Shown: positions 6,593 to 15,623 of the stretch, piece after piece | Layout of the letters: every line of letters begins with the position of its first letter | Position numbering within the stretch: the stretch's first letter is position 1 | DNA from: Micromonospora endolithica | Lineage (GTDB): Bacteria; Actinomycetota; Actinomycetes; Mycobacteriales; Micromonosporaceae | DNA length: 64,000 bases | Assembly: GCF_003626595.1 (NCBI RefSeq) | Contig: NZ_RBAK01000013.1 | Location: 62,001 to 126,000 of the forward strand | Direction of reading: 5' to 3' | Made by a program: the position numbers and the translations under genes | The notes under the pieces: model-generated | Databases searched by the model: none | Told to the model about the DNA's origin: nothing | Seen by the model: the letters and a program-made list of their open reading frames with translations, nothing else

Positions 6593-8205
6593 GGACCAGG
6601 GGACTGCGCGGCGCACTCGCCGCCGACGACCTGATCGGCGCCGGCAACGTCCTGGCCCGGGTGCTGGCCCACGGGGCCGACCCGGACGCACCCGGACTCA
6701 CCTTCGACACCGCCGTCGACGGGCACCCCGCCGACCACCCGCTCACCCTCGGCCAGCTCGACGAGCGGGTCGCCGCCCGGGTCGCGTGGCTGCACGAACG
6801 CGGGGTGCAGCCACGCGACCCGGTGGCGGTGTGGGCGACCGCCGCCGCCGACATGGTGCTGAGCTTCCTCGCGCTGACCCGGCTGGGCGCGATCCCGGCG
6901 CTGATGAACGGCAAGCTGCGCCCGGAGATCGCTGCCGAGTACATCCGCCGCCTGCGTGGCGTGGGCGTGCTCGCCGACGACGCGCACACCGCCCTGCTCG
7001 CCGGGCACGACCTCGGCGTACCGGTGCTCGGCACGCCCGCCGAGGCGGGCTCCGGCGACCCGGCCGGGGCTCCCGCGCACTACCGGCACCACCCGGACGA
7101 CCCGATCGTCATCACCCACACCTCCGGCACCACCGGCGTGCCCAAGGCGGTGCTGCACTCGCACGCCAGCCTCTTCGCCGCGACCCGGCACCTGCTGTCC
7201 ATGCCGCAGGCGCAGGGCACCACCCGGATCCTCAACGCGCTGCCCGCCCCGCACACCGCCACCGTGCTGATGGTCAACCAGGCGCTGGGCAACTCGGCGG
7301 AGATGTTCCTCCTGTCCGACCAGGGCGGGGAGCAGGTGCTGGACGCGATCCAGCGGTGGCGGCCCGACGGGGTGTTCGGTTTCTCCGTCACCTGGGCGGA
7401 ACTGGCCCGGTTCGACCTGTCCGCGTACGACCTGGACTCGGTGCGCCTGTGGTTCAACACCGGCGACAGCTCGCACGAGCCGCACATCCGGCGCCTGGTC
7501 GCGGTCGGTTCCCGGGACGTGGTGACCCGCCAGGGCATCACCCGGGTACCCGGGTCGGTGTTCATCGACGGGCTCGGCTCCAGCGAGATGGGCCACTCGA
7601 TGTTCCACGTCACGCACACCCGGGACACCGACCGGTACGACCGCTGCATCGGCCGCCCGTACCGGTTCACCTCGGTGGCCGTGCTCGACGCGCACGGCGA
7701 CCCGGTGCCGGCCGGCGAGGTGGGGTGGCTGGGCATCGACTCGCCGTCGCTGTTCCGGGGCTACTGGAACGACTCGGTGACCACCTACCGGTTCCGTCAG
7801 CGCGGCTGGTACCTCACCGGGGACCTGGTGTACGCCGACGACGAGGGCCGGTATTACCACATGGACCGGGCGGTGGACGCGGTCGACGCCGGGGACGGGA
7901 AGCGCTTCTACACCGCGCTGTCCGAGGAACGGGTGCTGGCCGCCTGCCCGGACGTCACCGACTGCACGGTGGTGATACTGCGCGAGGGCGACGCGGTGGT
8001 CACCGACGTGCTGCTGGAACTGGCGGCCGGCGCGGACGAGGCCGAGGACCGCACCGAGCGGGTGCGTGCCGCGCTCGGCGCCGACGTCGGCGCGACCCTG
8101 CGCCGGGTGGTGCCGGTGCGCTCGGACGACATCCCGGTCACCGTGACCGGCAAGGTCCGCAAGGTCGTGCTGCGCGAGCGCTATCTCAGCGAGACGCCGT
8201 CATGA
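6589..8205 (+). CDS. Adenylate-forming acyl-CoA/acyl-ACP ligase 2
   Basis: This 538-residue ANL enzyme has the phosphate loop THTSGTTGVPK at residues 177-187, a signature FIDGLGSSEMGHS in the position of the aromatic-xTE motif, the hinge region YLTGDLVYADDEGRYYHMDR, and the catalytic Lys in TVTGK near residue 522. The motif SSEMG is unusual for this family but keeps the Glu. The gene is coupled to both neighbours by four-base overlaps. Because it lies between ketosynthases and carrier proteins, it probably activates the acid that primes one of the carriers. An aromatic acid such as 4-hydroxybenzoate or an arylacetate is plausible, given the HmaS-like gene downstream, but this is not shown. 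Confidence 0.86.
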   Translation: MRTRGLRGALAADDLIGAGNVLARVLAHGADPDAPGLTFDTAVDGHPADHPLTLGQLDERVAARVAWLHERGVQPRDPVAVWATAAADMVLSFLALTRLGAIPALMNGKLRPEIAAEYIRRLRGVGVLADDAHTALLAGHDLGVPVLGTPAEAGSGDPAGAPAHYRHHPDDPIVITHTSGTTGVPKAVLHSHASLFAATRHLLSMPQAQGTTRILNALPAPHTATVLMVNQALGNSAEMFLLSDQGGEQVLDAIQRWRPDGVFGFSVTWAELARFDLSAYDLDSVRLWFNTGDSSHEPHIRRLVAVGSRDVVTRQGITRVPGSVFIDGLGSSEMGHSMFHVTHTRDTDRYDRCIGRPYRFTSVAVLDAHGDPVPAGEVGWLGIDSPSLFRGYWNDSVTTYRFRQRGWYLTGDLVYADDEGRYYHMDRAVDAVDAGDGKRFYTALSEERVLAACPDVTDCTVVILREGDAVVTDVLLELAAGADEAEDRTERVRAALGADVGATLRRVVPVRSDDIPVTVTGKVRKVVLRERYLSETPS

Positions 8206-9440
8206 CCGCGGTGATCACCGGGATGGGGCTGTTCACCCCGGCCGGTCGGGGCGTCGACGCCACGTTCGACGCGCTGTGCGCCGGCAAGTCCGGGCTGGCC
8301 CGCCCGCCGGAGGACCACCCGGCCGCCGGTTCGCTGGAGGTCGCCGGGGTGCTGCCGGACGTCGACCCGCGTACGGTCGCCTCCGGCCCGGAGGCCAAGG
8401 TGCTGGACCGGATCGTCGTGCTCGCCCTGCACACCGCGGCCGACGCCCTCGCCGACGCCGGCATCGAGGTGGGCCGCGACGTCGACCCGGAGCGGATCGC
8501 GGTGGTCGTCGGCGGGGTGGGCGGTATGGCCACCCTGGAACGGCAGGTGCTGGCCCGGGCCGAACGCGGCCGGGCGGCGGTCAACCCGTACCTGCTCACC
8601 GGGATCCTGCCGAACATGCCGTCGGCGCGGATCGCCATCCGGTTCGGCATCCGTGGCTACAGCTCCTCGGTCGGCACGGCCTGCGCCTCCGGCGCGCAGG
8701 CGGTCGCCGACTCCGTCCGGCTGATCCGGGCCGGCGAGGCCGACGTGGTGCTGTGCGGGGCGAGCGAGGCACCGCTGTTCCCGACCTTCGCCGACACGTT
8801 CGGCAACGCCCGGGCCCTCGCCCGTGGCTGGGACGACCCCACCGCGGCGAGCCGGCCGTTCGACCGGCGCCGCAACGGGTTCGTGCTCGCCGAGGGCGCG
8901 GCGCTGCTGGTCCTGGAACGCGCCGAGCACGCGGCGGCCCGGGGCGCGACCGGGTACGCCGAGGTCGCCGGGTACGGGGTGACCACCGACGCGTACCACC
9001 CGACGGCCCCGCGCCCGGACGGCGCCGGCGCGGCCGGTGCCATGCGCCGCGCCCTCGCCGCCGGTGGGGTGCCCGCCGCCCGGGTCGGCTACGTCAACGC
9101 GCACGGCACCGGCACCAAGCTCGGTGACATCGCCGAGACCACCGCGCTGGGCGACGTCTTCGGCGTCGGCGGGGTGCCGGTCAGCTCCACCAAGGCGCTC
9201 ACCGGCCACCTGCTCGGCGCGTCCGGGGTGCTGGAGGCGGCGGTGACCGCGCTGGCGCTGGGCCGGGGGCTGCTGCCGCCGACGTACAACCTGGACGAGG
9301 TGGACCCGGCGTGTCCGGCGGACCACATCCGCGCCGAGCCGCGGCCGACCGACGCGGCGTACGCGCTCACCAACTCCTTCGGGTTCGGCGGCCAGAACGT
9401 GAGCCTGCTGCTCGCGCGGGCCGCCCGAGCCCGCGGGTGA
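8202..9440 (+). CDS. Beta-ketoacyl synthase (canonical KAS II type)
   Basis: This is a complete condensing enzyme of 412 residues, carrying out decarboxylative condensation of malonyl-ACP with an acyl primer. All catalytic elements are visible: Cys161 in GTACASGAQAV, His301 in NAHGTGT, and Lys331 with His336 in KALTGHLLGASG; the C-terminal NSFGFGGQN loop is also present. The ATG at 8202 overlaps the ligase stop (ATGA). It is the only ketosynthase in the window with an intact triad, so it is the likely chain-extending enzyme for the two carrier proteins. It could work alone or pair with one of the inactive KS-like proteins. Confidence 0.92.
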   Translation: MTAVITGMGLFTPAGRGVDATFDALCAGKSGLARPPEDHPAAGSLEVAGVLPDVDPRTVASGPEAKVLDRIVVLALHTAADALADAGIEVGRDVDPERIAVVVGGVGGMATLERQVLARAERGRAAVNPYLLTGILPNMPSARIAIRFGIRGYSSSVGTACASGAQAVADSVRLIRAGEADVVLCGASEAPLFPTFADTFGNARALARGWDDPTAASRPFDRRRNGFVLAEGAALLVLERAEHAAARGATGYAEVAGYGVTTDAYHPTAPRPDGAGAAGAMRRALAAGGVPAARVGYVNAHGTGTKLGDIAETTALGDVFGVGGVPVSSTKALTGHLLGASGVLEAAVTALALGRGLLPPTYNLDEVDPACPADHIRAEPRPTDAAYALTNSFGFGGQNVSLLLARAARARG

Positions 9441-9475
9441 CGACACCACCGGCAACGACGACCACGGGGGGAACT

Positions 9476-10582
9476 GTGGGAAGGGCTGGGACATTGGACA
9501 TCCGTGGGATAGACCACATCGAACTCTACGTGGGGGACGCCCGGCAGGCCGCCTTCTACTTCTGCCGGGCGGTCGGCTTCGGACTGCTCGGGCAGGGCGG
9601 ACCGGAGACCGGGCTGGCCGGGCAGCGGTCGCTGCTGCTGGGACAGGCCGACATCCGGATGGTGCTGACCTCCGGGCTCAGCGCCGATCACCCGGCGTCG
9701 CGCTACGTGCAACGGCACGGCGACGGCATCGCCGTGGTGGCCCTGGAGGTCGACGACGTCGCCGGGGCGTACGCGCGGCTGTGCGACCGGGGGGCGGTCG
9801 GGCTGACGCCGCCGACCACCTTCACCGGCGCGGACGCCGAGGTGGTCACCGCCGAGGTGGGGGGCTTCGGCGACGTGGTGCACCGGCTGGTGCAGCGGCG
9901 CGGCGACCGGCGCGACTTCCTGCCCGGCGTGATCGAGGCGGTCCCCGCCGACGGTGACGCCGACGGGGTGCTCGCCGAGATCGACCACCTGGCGGTCTGC
10001 GTGCCGCCGGGGCAACTGGCGGCCACGGTCCGGCAGTACCGGGAGGTGTTCGGCTTCGCCGAGATCTTCACCGAACGGATCGAGGTCGACGGGCAGGCGA
10101 TGAACTCGACCGTCGTGCAGAGCCCGTCGGAGCGGGTGACCCTGGTGCTGCTGGAGCCGGATGCCACCGGCCGGGCGGGGCAGATCGACGCGTTCCTCGA
10201 CCAGCACGCGGGGGCCGGGGTGCAGCACCTGGGCCTGCGTACCGACGACATCGTGACCGCGGTGGAGACGCTCGGCCGGCGCGGGGTGCGCTTCGCCGGC
10301 ACCCCGGGCAGCTACTACGACGCGCTGGAGGACCGGGTCGGTCGGGTGGACGGGCAGGTGGAGCGGCTGCGTGACCTCGGGGTCCTGGTCGACCGGGACC
10401 ACGGCGGGCAACTGCTGCAGATCTTCACCGAGTCGATGCACGTGCGCCGGACGCTGTTCCTGGAGCTGATCGAACGCCGTGGGGCGCGGACCTTCGGCAG
10501 CGGCAACATCAAGGCGCTGTACGAGGCCAAGGAACGGGAGCTGGCCGCCGCCGCGGCGGTGCCGCAGGGGGTGCCGGCATGA
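9476..10582 (+). CDS. hmaS: 4-Hydroxymandelate synthase / HPPD family dioxygenase
   Basis: This Fe(II) enzyme has two vicinal-oxygen-chelate domains and acts on 4-hydroxyphenylpyruvate. The metal ligands are H171 (IDHLAV), H251 (QHLGL) and E330 (LFLELIERRG), followed by the C-terminal GSGNIKALYEA. Spacings of 80 and 79 residues agree with those I recall for glycopeptide-cluster HmaS. Where homogentisate-forming HPPDs have a PxN motif (PLNEP), this protein has VLLEP, which removes the Asn and favours 4-hydroxymandelate formation. The GTG at 9476 follows GGGGGGA. At 368 residues it is close to HmaS length. It is coupled to the PhyH gene by a four-base overlap. With the oxidase and aminotransferase at 24.2-27.6 kb it completes a 4-hydroxyphenylglycine-type pathway. 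An ordinary HPPD remains possible. Confidence 0.8.
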   Translation: MGRAGTLDIRGIDHIELYVGDARQAAFYFCRAVGFGLLGQGGPETGLAGQRSLLLGQADIRMVLTSGLSADHPASRYVQRHGDGIAVVALEVDDVAGAYARLCDRGAVGLTPPTTFTGADAEVVTAEVGGFGDVVHRLVQRRGDRRDFLPGVIEAVPADGDADGVLAEIDHLAVCVPPGQLAATVRQYREVFGFAEIFTERIEVDGQAMNSTVVQSPSERVTLVLLEPDATGRAGQIDAFLDQHAGAGVQHLGLRTDDIVTAVETLGRRGVRFAGTPGSYYDALEDRVGRVDGQVERLRDLGVLVDRDHGGQLLQIFTESMHVRRTLFLELIERRGARTFGSGNIKALYEAKERELAAAAAVPQGVPA

Positions 10583-11508
10583 CCACGACGGAGTTCTCGC
10601 CGACCCTGACCGCCGCGGAGGAGGCGCTGCTGCCCACCGACGCCGACGTGGCGTTCTACGCCGAGCACGGCTGGTACCTGTCGGAGAAGCTGCTCACCGA
10701 CGACGAGGTGGACGCGCTGGCCGCCGCGGCCGAGCGCTACTACGCCGGCGAGCGGGCCCGCCGGCTGCCGGTACGCCCGCCGAAGCTGGCCTACTGGGAG
10801 CCGGAGAAGGGCGACGTGCAGCGGCACAACGACTACGTGCACCACGAGCACGACGGGCTGGCGGCGATCCTGCGCAAGCCGCTGATCGGCGCGGTCGCCG
10901 CCCGGCTGGCGAAAGCCACCGAGATCCGGATCTTCCAGTCCACGCTGATCCGCAAGCCGCCGATCTCCGGCGAGCCGTCGAACATCGTGCCCTGGCACTT
11001 CGACAAGCACTACTGGGCGTCGTCGTCGTCGGAGGACATGCTCACCGCGTTCATCCCGTTCCACGACTGCGGGGAGGAGATGGGCACGATCACCATGGTC
11101 GACGGCTCGCACCGGTGGAGGGAGATCGGCGCGGACGACACCGTGGTGCGGCACTTCGCCGAGCGGGACCGCGACCAGCTGGAGGAGATGCTGGCCGAGA
11201 ACGCCGCGTACAACGGTGCGTCGATCCGCAAGGTGCCGATGGTCATCCCCAAGGGACACATGAGCTTCCACCACTGCCGCACCTACCACGGCAGCGGCGC
11301 GAACGTCAGCGGCCGACCCCGCAACGCGATCTCGCTGCACCTTCAGGACGGCGACAACGCCTGGCGGGAGTACCCGCTCTCCGACGGCACCGTCGCCGCG
11401 TACAACCACGACGTGCTGGTCCGCCGCACCCACGACGGGCGGCCGGACTACGCGGACCCCGAATACTGCCCGGTCATCTGGCGCGACCGCGCCCAGCAGG
11501 GAGGCTGA
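10579..11508 (+). CDS. Phytanoyl-CoA dioxygenase (PhyH) family Fe(II)/2-oxoglutarate oxygenase
   Basis: This 309-residue protein has the double-stranded beta-helix iron site: H140 and D142 in PWHFDKHYW, and the distal H237 in RTYHGSG, with an Arg a few residues later (GRPRNA) to hold 2-oxoglutarate. PhyH enzymes hydroxylate, desaturate or rearrange small molecules and carrier-bound chains. The gene starts inside the stop of the HmaS-like gene and ends one base before the DUF3050 gene, so the three are made together. It is expected to oxidise an aromatic or acyl intermediate of this pathway. The exact reaction cannot be deduced. Confidence 0.87.
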   Translation: MTTTEFSPTLTAAEEALLPTDADVAFYAEHGWYLSEKLLTDDEVDALAAAAERYYAGERARRLPVRPPKLAYWEPEKGDVQRHNDYVHHEHDGLAAILRKPLIGAVAARLAKATEIRIFQSTLIRKPPISGEPSNIVPWHFDKHYWASSSSEDMLTAFIPFHDCGEEMGTITMVDGSHRWREIGADDTVVRHFAERDRDQLEEMLAENAAYNGASIRKVPMVIPKGHMSFHHCRTYHGSGANVSGRPRNAISLHLQDGDNAWREYPLSDGTVAAYNHDVLVRRTHDGRPDYADPEYCPVIWRDRAQQGG

Positions 11509-11509
11509 C

Positions 11510-12301
11510 ATGTCACGGTACGACTGGGGTAAGACCCACCCGGGGATCGAGCGGCTGGAGAAGGCGGTGACCGACCGCCGGGACGTGGTGGTGCGGCACC
11601 CGCTCTACGCCAACCTGGACACGCACGAGGCGCTGGTCACGTTCATGGAGCACCACGTCTTCGCGGTCTGGGACTTCATGTCCCTGCTGAAGTCGTTGCA
11701 GCGGCAGCTCACCTGCGTCACCGTGCCGTGGATCCCGACCGGACCGACCGGCAGCCGGCGGCTCATCAACGACATCGTGATGGTCGAGGAGAGCGACGAG
11801 CTGGGCGAGGGCTACATCAGCCACTTCGAGCTGTACGTGCAGGGCATGACCGAGGCCGGCGCGGACACCACGGCGGTGGAGAAGCTGATCGACCTGCTGC
11901 GCGCCGGCCGGCCGGTCACCGACGCGCTGACCGAGGCCGGTGTGCCCGGACCGTCGGCGGCGTTCGCCGCGACCACCTGGCGGATCATCGAGACCACCCC
12001 GGTGCACTGCCAGGCCGCCGCGTTCGCGTTCGGCCGGGAGGACCTGATCCCGGACATGTTCACCCAGGTCGTCGCCGTCAACGAGCGCAGCCAGAAGCTG
12101 CACAAGTTCGTCGACTACCTGGAGCGGCACATCGAGGTCGACGGCGAGCAGCACACCCCGATGGCGATGCAGATGCTCGCCGACCTCTGCGGCGACGACG
12201 ACGCCAAGTGGCAGGAGTGCGCGGACACCGTCAACACCGCGCTCGCCGCCCGGGCGAAGCTCTGGGACGACATCCTGGCCGCGATCAAGGGTCGCGGGTG
12301 A
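11510..12301 (+). CDS. DUF3050 protein, candidate haem-oxygenase-like di-iron oxidase
   Basis: The 263-residue, all-helical protein matches the DUF3050 pattern: HPLYANL, then [17 protein letters not shown], a conserved EESDE and HFELY. Candidate metal residues are E47, E94, H105 and a later cluster H207-x3-D211-x3-H215 in [11 protein letters not shown], which resembles the ExxH-type sites of haem-oxygenase-like di-iron oxidases. Members of that superfamily make nitro groups, alkenes or cleave C-C bonds; DUF3050 itself has no function I can name. It lies between the PhyH gene and E1alpha with a one-base gap and a four-base overlap. Its position argues for a dedicated tailoring step. Family assignment is firm, metal use and reaction are inference. 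Confidence 0.78.
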   Translation: MSRYDWGKTHPGIERLEKAVTDRRDVVVRHPLYANLDTHEALVTFMEHHVFAVWDFMSLLKSLQRQLTCVTVPWIPTGPTGSRRLINDIVMVEESDELGEGYISHFELYVQGMTEAGADTTAVEKLIDLLRAGRPVTDALTEAGVPGPSAAFAATTWRIIETTPVHCQAAAFAFGREDLIPDMFTQVVAVNERSQKLHKFVDYLERHIEVDGEQHTPMAMQMLADLCGDDDAKWQECADTVNTALAARAKLWDDILAAIKGRG

Positions 12302-13266
12302 CCGACCCCGAGGAGGTCCGGCTCTACCGGACGGTCCGGCTGATCCGCCGCTTCGAGGAGCGCGCGATCGGCCTGGTCCGTTCCGGGCACATCGTCGGCG
12401 GCATCCACCCGTACCTCGGTCAGGAGGGGATCGCCGCCGGCGTGTGCGCCGCGTTGCGCGCCGACGACGTGGTGGCCGGCACCCACCGTGGGCACGGGCA
12501 CGTGCTCGCCAAGGGTGCCGACCCGGCCCGGATGCTCGCCGAGCTGTGCGGCCGGGAGAACGGGCTGAACCGGGGCCGGGGCGGGTCGATGCACGCCGCC
12601 GACTTCGGCGTCGGCGTGCTCGGCGCGAACGCCATCGTCGGCGCCTCCGGGGCGATCATGACCGGTGCGGTGTGGGCGGCCCGCCGCCGCGGCGGCGACG
12701 TCGTCGGGGTGAGCTTCTTCGGCGACGGCGCGGTCAACGAGGGCATGCTGCTGGAGGCGTTCAACCTGGCCGCGCTGTGGCGGGTGCCGGTGCTGTTCGT
12801 CTGCGAGAACAACGGCTACGCCACCACCATGCCGGTCGACGGCGCGGTGGCCGGCACCATCACCGGCCGGGCCGAGGCGTTCGGCATGCCGGCGTCCGTC
12901 GTGGACGGCCAGGACCCCGAGGCGGTACGCGCGGTCACGGCCGCCGCCGTCGCGCGGATGCGCGCCGGCGGCGGCCCGGAGCTGATCGAGGCCCGCACCT
13001 ACCGCTTCGACGCGCACCACACCTTCGAACACGCGGTACGCCTGGACTACCGCCCGCCGGACGAGGTGGCCCGGGGCCGGTCCCGGGACCCGGTGGAGAT
13101 CGCCGGGGCGCGGCTGTCCGACGCCGACCGGGCGGCGGTGGACGCCGAGGTCGAGACGACGCTCGACGCGGCGGTGGAGTTCGCCCTGGCCGGGCCGGAG
13201 CCGGACCCGGCCGACGCGCTGGCGTACCTCTACGCCAGCGGCCTGACCGCCCGGGGAGGTGGCTGA
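12298..13266 (+). CDS. 2-Oxoacid dehydrogenase E1 alpha subunit (TPP), cluster copy
   Basis: This 322-residue protein is the alpha subunit of a thiamine-diphosphate 2-oxoacid decarboxylase. The TPP/Mg motif runs from GDGAVNEG through LFVCENN, and THRGHGH and GGSMH are typical of the E1alpha of acetoin/pyruvate-type complexes. The GTG start overlaps the DUF3050 stop, and the E1beta gene follows with no gap. No E2 or E3 gene is in this cluster. Similar free E1 pairs (PglB/PglC) are used in phenylglycine biosynthesis of streptogramin producers to turn an aryl-2-oxoacid into an acyl thioester. Here the substrate may be an arylpyruvate or arylglyoxylate from the HmaS/Hmo branch; this is inference. 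Confidence 0.87.
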   Translation: MTDPEEVRLYRTVRLIRRFEERAIGLVRSGHIVGGIHPYLGQEGIAAGVCAALRADDVVAGTHRGHGHVLAKGADPARMLAELCGRENGLNRGRGGSMHAADFGVGVLGANAIVGASGAIMTGAVWAARRRGGDVVGVSFFGDGAVNEGMLLEAFNLAALWRVPVLFVCENNGYATTMPVDGAVAGTITGRAEAFGMPASVVDGQDPEAVRAVTAAAVARMRAGGGPELIEARTYRFDAHHTFEHAVRLDYRPPDEVARGRSRDPVEIAGARLSDADRAAVDAEVETTLDAAVEFALAGPEPDPADALAYLYASGLTARGGG

Positions 13267-14238
13267 ATGCCGAGGTTGTCCTACCGCAGGGCGCTGACCC
13301 GGGCGCTCGCCGACGAGATGACCCGCGACCCCGACGTGTTCCTGCTCGGCGAGGACATCCGGGTCGCCGCGTCCAACGTCACCGCCGGGTTGCTCAAGCG
13401 GTTCGGCCCCGACCGGGTTCTGGACACCCCGCTGTCCGAGCAGGCGTTCACCAGCTTCGCCACCGGCGCGGCGCTGCTCGGCACGCGACCGGTGATCGAG
13501 TTCCAGATCCCCTCGCTGCTGTTCCTGGTCTTCGAGCAGATCGTCAACCACGCGCACAAGTTCCCGCTGATGACCGGTGGGCAGTGCGCGGTGCCGGTGA
13601 CCTACCTGGTGCCCGGCTCCGGCTCGCGGACCGGGTGGGCGGGGCAGCACTCCGACCACCCGTACAGCCTCTTCGCCCACGTCGGGGTGACCACCGTGGT
13701 GCCGGCCACCCCGGCCGACGCGTACGGGCTGCTGGTGTCGGCGGTGCGCTGCGACGACCCGGTGGTGGTGTTCGCGCCGGCCGGGGCGATGGAGGTCCGC
13801 GCCGATGTGGACCTCGCCGCGCTGGTCCCGGTGCCGCTGGGCCGGGGCCGGGTGCACCGGGCCGGCGACGACGTGACCGTGGTCGCCGTCGGCCACCTGG
13901 TGCACGACGCCCTCGCCGTCGCCGAGGACATCGCCGACCAGGTGTCGGTGGAGGTGTTCGACCCCCGCACGCTGTACCCGTTCGACTGGGACGGCCTGTG
14001 GGAGTCGGTGTCGCGCACCGGCCGGCTGGTGGTGGTGGACGACTCCAACCGTGCCTGCGGCATCGGCGCCGAGGTGATCGCGGGGGTGGTGGAGCGGGTG
14101 CGGCTGGTCGCGCCGCCGCGCCGGGTGACCCGCCCGGACGGCGCGGTGCTGCCCTTCGCCCCGGCGCTGGACCGGGCCGTGCAGCCGGGCCGGGAGCAAC
14201 TGCGTGCGGCCATTCAAAACGTGATGAAGGACGGGTGA
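13267..14238 (+). CDS. 2-Oxoacid dehydrogenase E1 beta subunit, cluster copy
   Basis: This 323-residue partner of the preceding E1alpha shows the expected LSYRRALTRALADEM start, the GEDI motif, the DTPLSEQAF segment, and the C-terminal transketolase domain with VVDDSNRACGIGAEV. It begins directly at the E1alpha stop with a GGAGGTGG ribosome site inside the E1alpha end. It forms the alpha2beta2 decarboxylase that produces hydroxyalkyl-TPP and passes the acyl group to a lipoyl or thiol acceptor. The segment GTRPVIEFQIPSLLF differs from the same stretch of the branched-chain E1beta at 39270 (GLRPVVEMQFDAFAY). The two are therefore paralogues of different specificity. Confidence 0.88.
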   Translation: MPRLSYRRALTRALADEMTRDPDVFLLGEDIRVAASNVTAGLLKRFGPDRVLDTPLSEQAFTSFATGAALLGTRPVIEFQIPSLLFLVFEQIVNHAHKFPLMTGGQCAVPVTYLVPGSGSRTGWAGQHSDHPYSLFAHVGVTTVVPATPADAYGLLVSAVRCDDPVVVFAPAGAMEVRADVDLAALVPVPLGRGRVHRAGDDVTVVAVGHLVHDALAVAEDIADQVSVEVFDPRTLYPFDWDGLWESVSRTGRLVVVDDSNRACGIGAEVIAGVVERVRLVAPPRRVTRPDGAVLPFAPALDRAVQPGREQLRAAIQNVMKDG

Positions 14239-14241
14239 GAC

Positions 14242-15600
14242 ATGCTCGACGTCGACTACCGCTGGCCGTCGGCCGCGCAGCCCTGGCTCGACCTGCCCGC
14301 CGACGTCCGCGCCGACATGGTGGCCGCCGGGGCGCGGTCCTGGCGGGAGGTCTTCGACGGGCGGGCCACGTACAACAAGCAGTGGCGGCTGGCCCGGCCC
14401 CCGGTGATGGACGAGACCACGCTCGGCGTGCTCAACGCGGTCTGTGACCGGCTGGCACAACTGATCTTCGAGGCGTGCCGGCGGCGGGCGGGCACGGCGG
14501 GGGAGCTGCGGCGACTGCTGCGGGTGCCGGACGGCGAGACCCGGCTGCTGGACGACGACGAGCCGCTGACCGAGGCGCTGCTGGACGCGTTCCGCCCGGA
14601 CGTGCTGCTCTCCGACGGGGTGCCCAAGGTGGTGGAGTACAACATCGACTCCAGCCTCGGCGGGGCGTTCGACGCGGACACCACCGTGCGCCGGTTCGTC
14701 GACGTCTACCGGCGGCACGGCCTCACCGAGCGGATCCGCCTGGCGGCGGCGCCGTCGGCGGTGGACCGGCGGTTCGCCGCGATCCGCGCCGGGCTCGGCC
14801 TGCCCGACGGGGCGCGGGTGGCCATGCTGATCGACTTCGACGCCGAGTACCCCGGGCTGGACGACCCGGAGCGCTTCTTCCGGCTGCTCACGCCGGTGGT
14901 CGACCGGGCCGCCGTGTTCGGCCTGGACCTGGTCATCGCGCCGGTCTCCCAGGTGACCCTGGACGACCAATCCCGGCTGGTGGTGCGCGGCGGGCCGGTC
15001 GACGGGGTGTTCCGGCTGTTCGTGCCCAACCGGGTCACCCCCAGCGCCGGGGTGGACGCCCTGGAGGCGGCGCTGGCCGCCGGCACGGTGCCGATGTGGG
15101 TGTCCGCCGCCGCGTGGCTGATCGCGAACAAGGCCGCGTTCGCCTGGCTCTGGGACGACGCCGGCGACCTGCCGGCCGCCGACCGGGACCTGGTGCACCG
15201 GTACGTGCCGCAGACCTGGATGTTGACGCCGGACCTGGTGGACCGGGCGATCGTCGAGCAGCGCGACCTGGTGGCGAAACCGTCGGACGGCTCCGCCGGG
15301 GTCGACGTGCTGGTCGGCCGGGCGTGCGACGCCGACACGTGGGCCGGCGGGGTGCGGCGGGCCGCCGACCGGGGCGGGTTCATCCTCCAGCGGTACGTGA
15401 AGGCCGACGACGTCCCGCTGGACTTCGTGCACATCGAGACCGGCGACACGGTCTCCGCGGACGTCCCCTACAGCATCGCGCCGTACCTGTTCGGCCGCGA
15501 ACCGGCCGGTGCCTGCATCCGGACCGGCTTCCCCGGCTGCGACGCCGTGCTCAACCTCGCCCGCGGCGTCCTCCTCTCCGGCCTCCTGGTGGTCGACTGA
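14242..15600 (+). CDS. ATP-grasp-like carboxylate-amine ligase
   Basis: This 452-residue protein looks like a circularly permuted or glutathionylspermidine-synthase-like ATP-grasp enzyme. Visible elements are VVEYNIDSSLGG (131-141), a Lys in VAKPSDGSAGVDV (K346) matching the ATP-binding KPxxGxxG strand, and ILQRYV (381-386) before the metal-binding region. Such enzymes form amide or ester bonds between a carboxylate and an amine with ATP. It is the last gene of the operon, three bases after E1beta. In this setting it could couple the arylglycine made by HmaS, oxidase and aminotransferase to another acid. A long hairpin follows it. Confidence in the fold is moderate; the substrates are unknown. 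Confidence 0.68.
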   Translation: MLDVDYRWPSAAQPWLDLPADVRADMVAAGARSWREVFDGRATYNKQWRLARPPVMDETTLGVLNAVCDRLAQLIFEACRRRAGTAGELRRLLRVPDGETRLLDDDEPLTEALLDAFRPDVLLSDGVPKVVEYNIDSSLGGAFDADTTVRRFVDVYRRHGLTERIRLAAAPSAVDRRFAAIRAGLGLPDGARVAMLIDFDAEYPGLDDPERFFRLLTPVVDRAAVFGLDLVIAPVSQVTLDDQSRLVVRGGPVDGVFRLFVPNRVTPSAGVDALEAALAAGTVPMWVSAAAWLIANKAAFAWLWDDAGDLPAADRDLVHRYVPQTWMLTPDLVDRAIVEQRDLVAKPSDGSAGVDVLVGRACDADTWAGGVRRAADRGGFILQRYVKADDVPLDFVHIETGDTVSADVPYSIAPYLFGREPAGACIRTGFPGCDAVLNLARGVLLSGLLVVD

Positions 15601-15623
15601 CCGACCAGTCCACGGCCTCTCCG

